DNA of 64,000 bases, taken from S012-109 sp964425105 (GTDB lineage: Bacteria > Pseudomonadota > Gammaproteobacteria > SZUA-140). Numbering within the stretch: the stretch's first letter is position 1; each line of letters begins with the position of its first letter. The notes beneath the pieces are model-generated. The model saw only the letters and a list, made by a program, of their open reading frames with translations. It had not been told where the DNA came from and made no database searches. A program made the translations under genes and the position numbers. Shown one piece after another: positions 52,297 through 61,155 of the stretch. The stretch spans positions 5,549-69,548 of the forward strand of contig CAYRLE010000003.1 in the NCBI GenBank assembly GCA_964425105.1. Reading direction: 5' to 3'.

Positions 52297-53430
52297 ATGC
52301 CCTCCGCCAAGGATCTCCTCGCCGACAACCAGCTGCTGCGCCACCAGCTGGAGGACTTCATGGTCCAGGCGCGCCAGAACGAGCGCAAGCTGCGCCGTTT
52401 TCAGTCGCTGGAGTTGCGCCTCATCGGCATCAATTCCCTGTGCGAACTCATGGAGACCCTGCTCTACCCCGATTACTCCACTTTCAAATGGGACATGGTG
52501 ACCCTGATCCTGCTGGACCCCGAATACGAGATCCAGCGCATCCTGGAGGCGGAGAACCACAAGCTCATGGAACACCCCACGCTGATGTTCGCCACTGAGC
52601 GCAATGCCCTGGAATCCCTCTATCCCAGCTCTCTGTTCCCCATGCTGGGGCCCTACAAGGCGCGCCAGCATGCAGACATCTTCCCCAGGCGCCGCCGCCC
52701 CACCAGCGTCGCCCTGCTACCCCTGGTGCGCCACGGCCGCCTCATTGGCAGCCTCAACATCGGCAGCCTGTCCGGCAACCGCTTCGTGCGCGGGGTGCGC
52801 ACTGATTTCTTCGAACACCTGGGGGCAGTGGTAGCCATCTGCCTGGAGAATGCCGTCAATCACGACCGCCTCAAGCGCCAGGGCCTCACCGACACACTGA
52901 CTGCCATCAACAACCGCCGTTTCTTCGATCAGCGCCTGGCAGAGGAGATGGCTGCAGCCAAGCGCGACCGCCACACCCTGTCCTGCCTGTTGCTGGACGT
53001 GGATCACTTCAAGCAGGTCAACGACCGCTATGGTCATCAGGTGGGCGACCGGGTGCTGATGGAGGTGGCGACACTGATCCGCGCCCAGATGCGCGGCAAC
53101 GACGTGCTGGCTCGCTACGGCGGCGAGGAATTCGCCGCCCTCCTGGCCCAGACCGACGACAGCGCGGCCGTGGAGGTGGCAGAGCGCATCCGCAGCAGCA
53201 TCGCCGCGCGGCGTTTCGAACTGGCCGACGGCGAACCCTTCCAGGTGACCATCTCCATCGGCATCGCCACCTTCGATCCCAAGGCCGATCCCCAGTTTCT
53301 GCGCATGGAAGGGTCCTACCTCATCGGCCAGGCGGACAAGGCCCTCTACGCAGCCAAGGCAGACGGCAGAGATAGAGTGGTGAGCAGCGGCATGATGAAA
53401 CTGGGCGAGATGTGGGCGGCGCAGGGCTGA
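52297..53430 (+). CDS. Diguanylate cyclase with DUF484/GAF-like sensor domain
   Basis: Makes the second messenger cyclic di-GMP. The 377 residues have an N-terminal coiled stretch (about 5-40), a GAF/DUF484-like domain (about 45-200) and a C-terminal GGDEF domain. The active site is GGEEF (275-279) in ARYGGEEFAALL, and an inhibitory RxxD site (RGND, 266-269) sits five residues before it, so product feedback is likely. LLLDVDHFKQVNDRYGHQVG is the nucleotide-binding region. It is predicted to be soluble, with signal unknown. Confidence 0.92.
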   Translation: MPSAKDLLADNQLLRHQLEDFMVQARQNERKLRRFQSLELRLIGINSLCELMETLLYPDYSTFKWDMVTLILLDPEYEIQRILEAENHKLMEHPTLMFATERNALESLYPSSLFPMLGPYKARQHADIFPRRRRPTSVALLPLVRHGRLIGSLNIGSLSGNRFVRGVRTDFFEHLGAVVAICLENAVNHDRLKRQGLTDTLTAINNRRFFDQRLAEEMAAAKRDRHTLSCLLLDVDHFKQVNDRYGHQVGDRVLMEVATLIRAQMRGNDVLARYGGEEFAALLAQTDDSAAVEVAERIRSSIAARRFELADGEPFQVTISIGIATFDPKADPQFLRMEGSYLIGQADKALYAAKADGRDRVVSSGMMKLGEMWAAQG

Positions 53431-53431
53431 T

Positions 53432-54664
53432 TTACGCCTTCGTCGCTCTCAATAGGCGCGCAATGGTCAGCCCCTGCACCAGGATGGAGAACACCACCAC
53501 CACATAGGTGGCCACCAGGATCACGTCGCGCTCCGGACCGGGGGGAATAGACAGGGCCAGGGCCACCGAGATACCGCCCCGCAGGCCGCTCCAGGTCATC
53601 ACCTTGATCACGTGAGGACTGAATTTGCGGCGCAGGCGCAACAGGGTGATGGGAATGCCGACGCTGACCAGGCGTGCCAGGAGGACGATGGGGATGAGCA
53701 GCACACCGGCCACCAGATAGGCGCTGGAGAAGCTCAGCACCAGGATCTCCAAACCGATGAGCACGAACAGCACGGCATTGAGTACCTCATCCATGAGTTC
53801 CCAGAAGGTATCGAGGTGTTCCCGGCTGTGCTCCGACATGGCCAACAAGCGCCCGTGGTTGCCGATCAGCAGGCCCGCCACCACTACGGTGATGGGAGCA
53901 GAGACATGCAACGCCTCCGCCAGGGCGTAGCCGCCGGTGACCACCGCCAGGGAAATGAGGATCTCCACCGAGTAGTTGTCCACCTGCTTGAGCAGGTAAT
54001 AAGCCACGCCACCCACCAGCAGGCCAAACAGAATGCCGCCGCCGGCCTCCATCAGCAGCAGTTCCAGGATGCTGGCCGCGCTGGCGCTGTGGCCCTCCAC
54101 GGCGATGCTGAAAATCACCACAAAGACCACCACGCCGATGCCGTCGTTGAACAGGGATTCGCCGGTAATCTTGGTCTCCAGGCTCTTGGGGGCATTGGCG
54201 GTCTTGAGGATGCCCAGCACGGCGATGGGGTCGGTGGGTGAGATCAGGGCGCCGAACAACAGGCAGTAGATCAGCGGCAGGTCGATACCGAGACGCCCCA
54301 GCAGCCACCAACTCAGCAGCCCTACCACAAAGGTGGATATCACCACGCCCACGGTGGCCAACAGGGAGATCACCCATTTCTGGGAGGCCAGGTCATTGAG
54401 ATTCACATGCAGGGCGCCGGCGAACAACAGGAAACTGAGCATGCCATGCATGAGTGCCTTGTTGAAATCCACCTGGGCGAGCATGGTCTCGGCATGCTCC
54501 GCCACACCCAGGCCCATCAGGTCGAGCCCGATGAGCCCCAGGGACATGAGCAGGGCAATGAGCATCAGGGCAATGGTGGCGGGCAGACGGATGAGGCGCT
54601 CGTTGAGATAACTGAACAGCGCGGCCAGAGAAATAAGAATGGCGATGATCTCGAACAGACCCAT
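53432..54664 (-). CDS. CPA1 family sodium/proton antiporter
   Basis: Inner-membrane cation/proton exchanger, 410 residues with about 12 hydrophobic segments. It has the CPA1 motifs FGALISPTDPIAVLGILK and GESLFNDGIGVVVFVVIFS, and WSGLRGGISVALAL. The chosen ATG at 54664 has GGAG 7 nt upstream; an ATG two codons earlier is possible. It converges on the diguanylate cyclase gene with only 1 nt between stop codons, so the transcripts must overlap. Confidence 0.92.
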   Translation of the reverse strand: MGLFEIIAILISLAALFSYLNERLIRLPATIALMLIALLMSLGLIGLDLMGLGVAEHAETMLAQVDFNKALMHGMLSFLLFAGALHVNLNDLASQKWVISLLATVGVVISTFVVGLLSWWLLGRLGIDLPLIYCLLFGALISPTDPIAVLGILKTANAPKSLETKITGESLFNDGIGVVVFVVIFSIAVEGHSASAASILELLLMEAGGGILFGLLVGGVAYYLLKQVDNYSVEILISLAVVTGGYALAEALHVSAPITVVVAGLLIGNHGRLLAMSEHSREHLDTFWELMDEVLNAVLFVLIGLEILVLSFSSAYLVAGVLLIPIVLLARLVSVGIPITLLRLRRKFSPHVIKVMTWSGLRGGISVALALSIPPGPERDVILVATYVVVVFSILVQGLTIARLLRATKA

Positions 54665-54707
54665 ACTCATGCTCCGCCGCGGCGGCGTAGGCCGTGCGCC
54701 CTGGCCA

Positions 54708-55931
54708 TCAGCAGCCGAAGGCTGGGCCGCGCGCCAGGGCCGGCAGGTCGCCGCACAGGCCCATGGCATGGCTGATGAGTTGGTTCTTGACGGGCACGGC
54801 CCGGTTTACCAGCTCCATCCCCAGATTGCGCGCCAGGCGCAGCGGCATGAAGTCCGTTCCGAATAATCGTTTGAAACCATCCATGGCGGCCATAGTAATG
54901 AGATTGTCCCCCTTGCGCCAGCGTTCATAGCGGCGCAGCACCATGGCGGAAGAGAAATCCCGCCCCCGCTGCCGCGCCCCAACAATTACTTCGGCCAGCG
55001 CCGCGGCATCCAGCAGACCCAGGTTGACCCCTTGGCCGGCCAGGGGATGAATCATATGGGCGGCATCGCCCACCAGCGCCAGGCGCTCACCCACGTAGCG
55101 CAGCGTATGCTGCAGGCGCAGAGGGAAGGCTGCGCGGGGGCCTGTCTCCAGCACCGGGCCAAGACGGTGATCGAAGGCCTCGCCCAGGGCTGCGCAGAAC
55201 TCCTCTTCCGCCATGGCCAGCAGCGCCGCGGCGTGTTCGGGGGTGGTGGACCAGACGATGGAACTGCGACCGTCGCGCAGGGGCAGGAAGGCCAGCGGCC
55301 CTTGCGGCAGGAAACGCTGCCAGGCCGTGCGGCCATGGGGCAGCTGGGTGGCCACCACCGCCACCACCGCCTGCTGCTCATAGGACCAGCCGCGGGTGGC
55401 GATATCCGCCAACTCACGCACCCGGGAGGCGCCGCCATCGGCACCCACCAGCAGGGCGGTCTGCAGTTCGGCGCCGTCACTGAGCTGCAGGCGCAGCCCG
55501 TCGGCCGAATGCTGAAAATTTTCGATGGCGGCAGGACAGATCAGTTCCAGATTGGCGGCGTCGTCCATCCCCTCCAGCAGAGCGGCCTGAATGACGCGGT
55601 TCTCGATGATATGGCCCAGGCGCGGCGTGCCCAGGTCGGCGCTGTCGAAATGGATCTCGCCGCGGCCGCCGGCATCCCAGACATGCATCTCCAGAAAGGG
55701 GCTGACGCCGCGCGTCGCCATCCCCGGCCACACGTCCAGGGCACGAAAGATTCGTTCCGAGGCGGCGCTGATGGCGGAGACCCGCAGGTCCACGCTGTCC
55801 GCCGGCCAGCTGCGTCGCGGGCGGCGCGCCTCCACGACGGCGATGCGCAGGCCGCTGTCGCGCAAGGCACAGGCCAGGGTGGCTCCCACCATGCCGGCTC
55901 CCACGATGACCATGTCATAGCGCGCCGCCAC
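54708..55931 (-). CDS. ubiI: UbiH/UbiF/VisC family FAD hydroxylase (UbiI-like)
   Basis: Flavin monooxygenase of 407 residues for a ring hydroxylation in ubiquinone synthesis. It shows the FAD-binding DMVIVGAGMVGATLACAL, the NAD(P)H-region LLVGADGGASRVRELA and the second FAD motif LALVGDAAHMIHPLAGQGVNLG. Synteny with ygfB-pepP-ubiH-visC favours UbiI (C5 hydroxylase); UbiF cannot be excluded. The start is GTG 3 nt after the ubiH stop. Confidence 0.87.
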   Translation of the reverse strand: MAARYDMVIVGAGMVGATLACALRDSGLRIAVVEARRPRRSWPADSVDLRVSAISAASERIFRALDVWPGMATRGVSPFLEMHVWDAGGRGEIHFDSADLGTPRLGHIIENRVIQAALLEGMDDAANLELICPAAIENFQHSADGLRLQLSDGAELQTALLVGADGGASRVRELADIATRGWSYEQQAVVAVVATQLPHGRTAWQRFLPQGPLAFLPLRDGRSSIVWSTTPEHAAALLAMAEEEFCAALGEAFDHRLGPVLETGPRAAFPLRLQHTLRYVGERLALVGDAAHMIHPLAGQGVNLGLLDAAALAEVIVGARQRGRDFSSAMVLRRYERWRKGDNLITMAAMDGFKRLFGTDFMPLRLARNLGMELVNRAVPVKNQLISHAMGLCGDLPALARGPAFGC

Positions 55932-55934
55932 GAG

Positions 55935-57167
55935 CTATTCCCCCAGACCCAGGCCGCGCGCCAAGCGGGGCTGGCGGCCGGCAAGCCCCATGAACTGGCG
56001 CATCAGCAGACGCCTCAGCGGCGGCAGGCACTCCAGCGCCGTCAGCCCCAGGTTGCGGGCCAGCACCACGGGCGGCAGCTTATTGGTAAAGAGCCGCACC
56101 AGGCCATCGGTGAAGGCGATCACCCGCCGCTGGTCGTCGCGCCGCCACTGATGATAGCGCGCCAGGGTCGCAGCATCGCCGATATCGCCGCCACGGGCCT
56201 GCGCCTCCCAAAGCACCTCGGCCAGCACGGCCACATCGCGGATGCCGAGATTGAAACCCTGGCCGGCGATGGGATGCAGGGTATGGGCGGCATTGCCGAT
56301 GAGCGCCAGGCGCGCCCGGCCAGGGTCGCCGGCACGTATCAGGGTAAGGGGATAGACCTGACGCTGCCCCACCTTGCGCAGTTCACCCAGGCGGCGCCCA
56401 AAGCGCTGCCGGAGGCGCGCCAGGAAGGCCTCGTCGTCCAACGCCAGCAATTCCTCCTCGGCGCCGCGGCGCACCGTCCACACCAATGAACAGCGGTTGC
56501 CCGCCATGGGCAGCATGGCCAGCGGCCCGCTGTCGGTGAAGCGCTCGTAGGCCACATGTTGATGGCTGCGGCCCGGGGTGACATTGGCGATCAGGGCGCT
56601 CTGGCCATAGTCCCAGTGGCGCGTGGGCACGGCGGCCAGGCGCCGCACCAGGGATCGGCCGCCGTCGGCGCCCACCACCAGGCGCGCGCGCAGGCTGCGC
56701 CGCTGGCCATCGCGCTCGACAGTGGCGATCACTGTCTCTGCATCAAACTCCAGCGCCTCGAGACGCGCCGGACAAAGCAAATCCAGGCCGGGCTGCGCCG
56801 CCAGACACTCGGCGAAGAGTTGTCCCAGTTCACGGTTCTCCACGACATAGCCCAGCGCCTCCAGGCCATACTCGGCGGCGCGCATGCGGGTGATGCCGAA
56901 GTGGCCACGGTCGGAGACGTGGATGGTGCGGATGGGGGTCACGGCATCGCGCAGGGCATCCCACAAGCCCATGGCGGAAAAGATGCAGCGCGAGCCGTAG
57001 GCCAGGGCAATGCTGCGGTCGTCGTAGCTGGGCTGGTGGGCGGCGCACAGGGGCACCGCTTCCACCACGGCGATGCGCAGGCCGCTGCCCGCCAGGGCAC
57101 AGGCGAGACTGGCGCCCACCATGCCGCCACCGATGATTAATAGATCATAGTCGTTGGTTTCGCTCAT
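55935..57167 (-). CDS. ubiH: 2-octaprenyl-6-methoxyphenol hydroxylase UbiH
   Basis: FAD monooxygenase of 410 residues in ubiquinone synthesis. Motifs: DLLIIGGGMVGASLACALA, the UbiH-typical YDDRSIALAYGS, LVVGADGGRSLVRRLA and LALIGNAAHTLHPIAGQGFNLG. It precedes the paralogous ubiI and follows pepP, though a 246-bp repeat-bearing spacer separates it from pepP where related genomes usually have a short gap. Confidence 0.93.
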   Translation of the reverse strand: MSETNDYDLLIIGGGMVGASLACALAGSGLRIAVVEAVPLCAAHQPSYDDRSIALAYGSRCIFSAMGLWDALRDAVTPIRTIHVSDRGHFGITRMRAAEYGLEALGYVVENRELGQLFAECLAAQPGLDLLCPARLEALEFDAETVIATVERDGQRRSLRARLVVGADGGRSLVRRLAAVPTRHWDYGQSALIANVTPGRSHQHVAYERFTDSGPLAMLPMAGNRCSLVWTVRRGAEEELLALDDEAFLARLRQRFGRRLGELRKVGQRQVYPLTLIRAGDPGRARLALIGNAAHTLHPIAGQGFNLGIRDVAVLAEVLWEAQARGGDIGDAATLARYHQWRRDDQRRVIAFTDGLVRLFTNKLPPVVLARNLGLTALECLPPLRRLLMRQFMGLAGRQPRLARGLGLGE

Positions 57168-57210
57168 GCTCGTTTGGCAGGCCCCGTGTACCAGCCTCCT
57201 TTGCTAGATA

Positions 57211-57355
57211 GTGATGCGTGATGAGTGATGCGTAACGAGTGAGATGTGGGACATTAATGACCCTGCCCCAGAGAATGCCGGCTTGCAGTCGGCGCGCGGA
57301 CTGCCCGCTGTAACCCGGCAATTCCAGTCAATCTGCCTCTCATTACACATCACCC
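57211..57355. repeat. Inverted heptamer arrays with long centre, between pepP and ubiH
   Basis: Left: GTGATGC-GTGATGA-GTGATGC-GTAACGA (57211-57238). Right: ATTACAC-ATCACCC (57342-57355). The ~100-bp centre holds its own dyad, GCAGTC-GGCGCGCG-GACTGC (about 57285-57305). Confidence 0.85.
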
Positions 57356-57413
57356 ACCTTTAATACACACAAAACCCTACCACATTCCGCCACGCCATTG
57401 GGCTTGCCAACCA

Positions 57414-58718
57414 TCACCCACCCATCAGCGCCTCGATCCCAGCCACCGTCCTGGGGACGTCCTTGCTGAGAATATCGCAGCCCTGGCGCGTGATCAGCAC
57501 GTCGTCTTCTATGCGCACGCCGATGTTCCACCATTTCTTCGCCACCCCGCGGCTGCCGGCGGGGATGTAGAGCCCCGGTTCCACGGTCATCACCATGCCC
57601 GCTTCCAGCAGGCGCCAGACGCCGCCCACCTTGTAATCGCCCACATCATGGACGTCCATGCCCAGCCAGTGGCCGGTGCGGTGCATGAAGAAGCGCTTGC
57701 AGGCCTCCTTCTTGAGCAGGGTGCGCAGATCGCCGCGCAGCAGGCCCAGGTCCCGCAGGCCGCGGGTCAGTACGCGCAGCGCGGCATGGTGGGGATCCTG
57801 CCAGTGGTTGCCGGGCACGATCTTGGCGATGGCCGCCTCCTGGGCGGCCAGCACCAGTTCATAGATATCCCGCTGGGCGGGACTGAAACAGCCGTTGACG
57901 GGAAAGGTGCGGGTGATGTCGGCGGCATAGTTGTCGAGCTCGGCACCGGCGTCGATGAGCACCAGATCGCCGTCTTTCAGTTCGGCGTCATTGGCGGTGT
58001 AATGGAGCACACAGCCGTTGGCACCGCCGCCGACGATGGGCGGGTAGGCGGTACTGCGGCAACCGTGGCGCATGAAGGTGGCGATCAACTCCGCCTCCAG
58101 GTGGTATTCATAGAGGCCGGGACGGCAGCACTGCATGGCGCGGATGTGGGCAGCGGCACTGATCTTGGCGGCGCGGCGCATGAGAGAGATTTCCCGGCGG
58201 CTCTTGAAGAGGCGCATTTCATGGAGCAGGTGGTCCAGGGAGACGATCTCCCCCGGCGCCTGGACGCCGGCGCGCGACTTCTGGCGAATCTGCTTGAGCC
58301 ATTCGGGAATCTTGTGGTCGTACTCCGGACAGCTGCCGATGGTATAGAACACCTTTTCCCGGTTTTCCATGAGGCCCGGCAGGATGTCGTCGATGTCGCC
58401 GATGGGAAAGGCATCGTCGGCACCATACTCGCCGCGCGCCCCCTCCTGACCGGCGCGGCTACCGGTCCAGATCTCCAGTTTGGGGTCCCGCTCCTGGCAA
58501 AAGAGAATGTACTCCCCCTGGCTGCGCCCCGGCAGCAGCACCAGCAACGCATGGGGTTCGGGAAAGCCGGTGAGATAGAAGAAGTCGCTGTCAGGGCGGT
58601 AGGGATATTCCACGTCGCGGTTGCGCAGCTGCACCGGCGCCGTGGGCAGGATGGCGATACTGTCGCGGCCCATCATCTGCATCAGGCGGCGCCGCCTCCT
58701 GGCAAATTCCTTCATCAT
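57414..58718 (-). CDS. pepP: Xaa-Pro aminopeptidase PepP
   Basis: Manganese aminopeptidase that removes residues before proline. The 434 residues match E. coli PepP (441). The metal-site segments of the pita-bread fold are present: LIDAGAELDNYAADITRTFP, HRTGHWLGMDVHDVGDY, MVMTVEPGLYIP and GVRIEDDVLIT. The ATG at 58718 (MMKEFARRRR) is chosen; residues encoded further upstream lie in the ygfB gap and look non-native. Second gene of the ygfB-pepP-ubiH-ubiI set. Confidence 0.94.
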   Translation of the reverse strand: MMKEFARRRRRLMQMMGRDSIAILPTAPVQLRNRDVEYPYRPDSDFFYLTGFPEPHALLVLLPGRSQGEYILFCQERDPKLEIWTGSRAGQEGARGEYGADDAFPIGDIDDILPGLMENREKVFYTIGSCPEYDHKIPEWLKQIRQKSRAGVQAPGEIVSLDHLLHEMRLFKSRREISLMRRAAKISAAAHIRAMQCCRPGLYEYHLEAELIATFMRHGCRSTAYPPIVGGGANGCVLHYTANDAELKDGDLVLIDAGAELDNYAADITRTFPVNGCFSPAQRDIYELVLAAQEAAIAKIVPGNHWQDPHHAALRVLTRGLRDLGLLRGDLRTLLKKEACKRFFMHRTGHWLGMDVHDVGDYKVGGVWRLLEAGMVMTVEPGLYIPAGSRGVAKKWWNIGVRIEDDVLITRQGCDILSKDVPRTVAGIEALMGG

Positions 58719-58755
58719 GTCGCCCACCGCCCCTCGTTGCCCGCACGGCGCTGTT

Positions 58756-59367
58756 TCAATGCAGCACCCGGTCGTCACTGCCTTGTTCCTCCTGGCGCTC
58801 CGCCTGGAGTTCTTCATAGACCAGCATGGCACCCACCCGCACATATTCCATTACTTCCATGAAGGAGGACTCGTCCAACTCACTGTCTTCCTCCTCATGA
58901 TAGGCGCGGGTGATCTCGGTGAAATCCTTGATGATCTCCTGGACGGCGGGCGGGGTCTGACGATAGCTCTCCACCCCGCCCACGCCGAGCCCGAACAGGA
59001 ACCCCTTGCACCAGTCCGCCAGGGCCTCGGTGCGCATGGCCAGTGGCTGTTCATCATCGGGCAGCAGCAGGCGCAGAGCGAACTCCGGATTTTCCAGCTG
59101 TTCCACCGTCTCCCTATAGAGGCGCTGCAGTACGGCCTCGCTTTCCGATACCTCCCGCCCAGGCAACGGCTCACTTTCTGGAAGAGTGCCGTCGACTGGG
59201 GGGGCGGCAGGCGCATCCAACTCCTCGCTGCGCATCAGGCGCACCCAGGTCTCCTGGTTCACGCCACTGCCGGCACACCACAGCCCGCACAACAGACCGT
59301 GACATTCAGCACTTTCATGAACGATGCCAAGATTCTTGAAGGCCGTATTGACCTCAGAAAATTCCAT
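58756..59367 (-). CDS. YgfB/UPF0149 family protein
   Basis: Cytoplasmic protein of 203 residues matching UPF0149/YgfB. Conserved stretches are ESAECHGLLCGLWCAG, ADWCKGFLFGLGVGG and MEYVRVGAMLVYEEL. Its molecular role is uncertain, although YgfB has been implicated in gene control and beta-lactam tolerance in Pseudomonas. It is encoded directly before pepP and divergent from the zapA genes. Confidence 0.92.
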   Translation of the reverse strand: MEFSEVNTAFKNLGIVHESAECHGLLCGLWCAGSGVNQETWVRLMRSEELDAPAAPPVDGTLPESEPLPGREVSESEAVLQRLYRETVEQLENPEFALRLLLPDDEQPLAMRTEALADWCKGFLFGLGVGGVESYRQTPPAVQEIIKDFTEITRAYHEEEDSELDESSFMEVMEYVRVGAMLVYEELQAERQEEQGSDDRVLH

Positions 59368-59597
59368 GACGACTCATCTCTTTAACCTGTTCGTGATTTA
59401 TACAAAGACGTGTTATGGTCCAGAATCAACGCATTGCAATTGTCCCGCAGCGAGGGGGCAGCTTAAGGAGCCTCTGAATAATTCATGAATCGGCGCATTC
59501 CAATGCATCGATAATTTTTAACACATCGAATCAGTAACATAACTCCTTGCAAAGAGAAACACAAACCCAATGGCCGGGGGCGCCAGCGCTGCGGCCA

Positions 59598-59626
59598 TTG
59601 ACCAGCAAAAGCCGGCGCTCTATAGT
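59598..59626 (+). promoter_or_regulatory. Sigma70-type promoter placing the start at or next to the ATG
   Basis: -35 TTGACC (59598-59603), 17-bp spacer, -10 TATAGT (59621-59626). The expected transcription start, about 6-8 bp downstream, coincides with the ATG at 59633. Confidence 0.65.
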
Positions 59627-59632
59627 TGAAGA

Positions 59633-59866
59633 ATGAACGGCAATCACACCGATGACACCCTGCAGCTGGACCTTGGGCGCTTTAGCGCCGACATCGAGGA
59701 ACTGCTGGTGTTGTGTGAAAAACTGCAGGCGGAAAACAGCCGTCTGCGCACGCTGAATGCCAGGCTGCAGGCGGAGAAGGTCCAGCTGGCAAAAAGGAAC
59801 CAGCTGTCACTGGACAAGATCGAGAGCATGATCAATCGTCTCAAGAGCCTGGAGGTGGAATTATGA
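59633..59866 (+). CDS. Small coiled-coil protein, TIGR02449/ZapB-like
   Basis: Protein of 77 residues, almost entirely a predicted coiled coil (IEELLVLCEKLQAENSRLRT then LNARLQAEKVQLAKRNQLSL). It matches the TIGR02449 family encoded directly before zapA in gammaproteobacteria. A role beside ZapA at the division ring is inferred from position and ZapB-like character. The stop overlaps the zapA start by 4 nt. There is no clear ribosome binding site, which agrees with a leaderless message. Confidence 0.88.
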   Translation: MNGNHTDDTLQLDLGRFSADIEELLVLCEKLQAENSRLRTLNARLQAEKVQLAKRNQLSLDKIESMINRLKSLEVEL

Positions 59867-60180
59867 GCACACAGGCTATACGGCCGGTGACCATCCAGAT
59901 CCTGGACAAGGAATATCGCGTCTCCTGCAGCGCCGAGGAACGCAAGGCCTTGCTGGAAGCCGCCCAATATCTGAATCACAAGATGAAGGAAGTACGCGAC
60001 ACCGGCAAGGTCATCGGCATGGACCGCATCGCCATCATGGCAGCCCTGAACATCGCCCATGATCTGCTGCACTGCCAGGCACGCCTCACAGACCATGAGC
60101 AACAGATGACCCCGCAATTGCTTGCAGTCCAGGAGAAGGTCAGGGAGATTCTCGACAAGAGCAGACAACTGGAATTGTAG
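59863..60180 (+). CDS. zapA: Cell division protein ZapA
   Basis: FtsZ-ring stabiliser of 105 residues. It has the ZapA N-terminal domain (VTIQILDKEYRVSCSAEERK, LLEAAQYLNHKMKEV, MDRIAIMAALNIAHDLL) and a C-terminal coiled coil. Translationally coupled to the preceding gene, and followed by 6S RNA and fau in the order found across gammaproteobacteria. Confidence 0.95.
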   Translation: MSTQAIRPVTIQILDKEYRVSCSAEERKALLEAAQYLNHKMKEVRDTGKVIGMDRIAIMAALNIAHDLLHCQARLTDHEQQMTPQLLAVQEKVREILDKSRQLEL

Positions 60181-60224
60181 GAGCCTGCAAGGCAGACTTC
60201 TGAAGAACTGAAGAACTACGGTAT

Positions 60225-60420
60225 TGGGCATCCCCTGCGGCGCCCGTTTGTGAACCGGAAAAAACTCTTGAGCCTAATTTGCTGCCCAGGGGACAGAGAG
60301 TTGATATTCTTGTGCATGTCCGCCACGAGCGGAAAGCCTGCGATATCACCATTGTTCCCACCTGAACCTCTGGTTCAAGGGCGAAAGTTCACGACGGCGA
60401 GTGCGGAGGATGCCCTTCTT
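60225..60420 (+). ncRNA. ssrS: 6S RNA
   Basis: Regulatory RNA that binds RNA polymerase-sigma70 in stationary phase. It lies between zapA and fau, the standard ssrS position. The closing stem pairs GGGCATCC (60226-60233) with GGATGCCC (60408-60415). Near the 3' side, CACCTGAACCTCTGGTTCAAGG has the same internal hairpin and sequence as E. coli 6S RNA, followed by a similar GCGGAGGAT segment. The predicted length of about 195 nt is close to 184 nt in E. coli. Exact ends are estimates. Confidence 0.88.
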
Positions 60421-60561
60421 ATTGTCCAGCGATAGGTGCGCGCCAATGTGGCGCACTTTCCAATCCCCCAGCTTCTCGCTGGCCGCGGTCCTGCCCAGTG
60501 CCACATGGCTTACCCGCCACCCACGGCAGCCGCCCATCGCCCCTGCACGCCCCTTGCAGCC

Positions 60562-61155
60562 ATGAAGGGACGCACTGAACTACGGCGCCTGATGCGCGCC
60601 CGGCGCCGCCAACTGAGCACCGCAGAACGCCACAGCGCCGCCCTGAAGACAGCCCGCCTGCTGACCAACTCGCCACTGCTGCGCAACAGCCGGCGCATCG
60701 CCTGCTATTTCCCCTGCAACGGAGAGATGGATCTCACACCGGTGATGCAGCGCATCTGGGCCATGGGCAAGCACTGTTACCTGCCGGTGCTCGACGAACT
60801 GGGCAGTGGCCGCCTGTGGTTCGCCCACTACCGTGCGGGCGACCCCCTGTGGCTCAACCGCTTCGGCATCCCCGAACCGCGCCACCCCCACCACTGGCTG
60901 GTGAAACCCTGGCAGCTGGACCTGGTGCTGGCACCCCTGCTTGCCTTCGATCCGCAAGGCAATCGCCTGGGCATGGGCGGCGGCCATTACGACCGCACCC
61001 TGGCCTTCCTGCAGCGCCGCCGCTGCTGGCACAGACCCCGCTTCTATGGCGTGGCCTATGAATTCCAGAAGGTTGACTGCCTCGACCAGCAGCCCTGGGA
61101 CATCCCGCTGCATGGCATCATCACCGAGCAACACATCTACAGGATATCCCCATGA
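60562..61155 (+). CDS. fau: 5-formyltetrahydrofolate cyclo-ligase
   Basis: Converts 5-formyl- to 5,10-methenyl-tetrahydrofolate with ATP (YgfA). The 197 residues have RRIACYFPCNGEMDLTPVM, the substrate-site LAPLLAFDPQGNRLGMGGGH with YDRTLAFL, and a C-terminal HGIITEQHI. The ATG at 60562 gives a family-typical N-terminus; 6S RNA lies upstream and may be processed from a shared transcript, as in E. coli. The stop overlaps the EVE gene start. Confidence 0.93.
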   Translation: MKGRTELRRLMRARRRQLSTAERHSAALKTARLLTNSPLLRNSRRIACYFPCNGEMDLTPVMQRIWAMGKHCYLPVLDELGSGRLWFAHYRAGDPLWLNRFGIPEPRHPHHWLVKPWQLDLVLAPLLAFDPQGNRLGMGGGHYDRTLAFLQRRRCWHRPRFYGVAYEFQKVDCLDQQPWDIPLHGIITEQHIYRISP

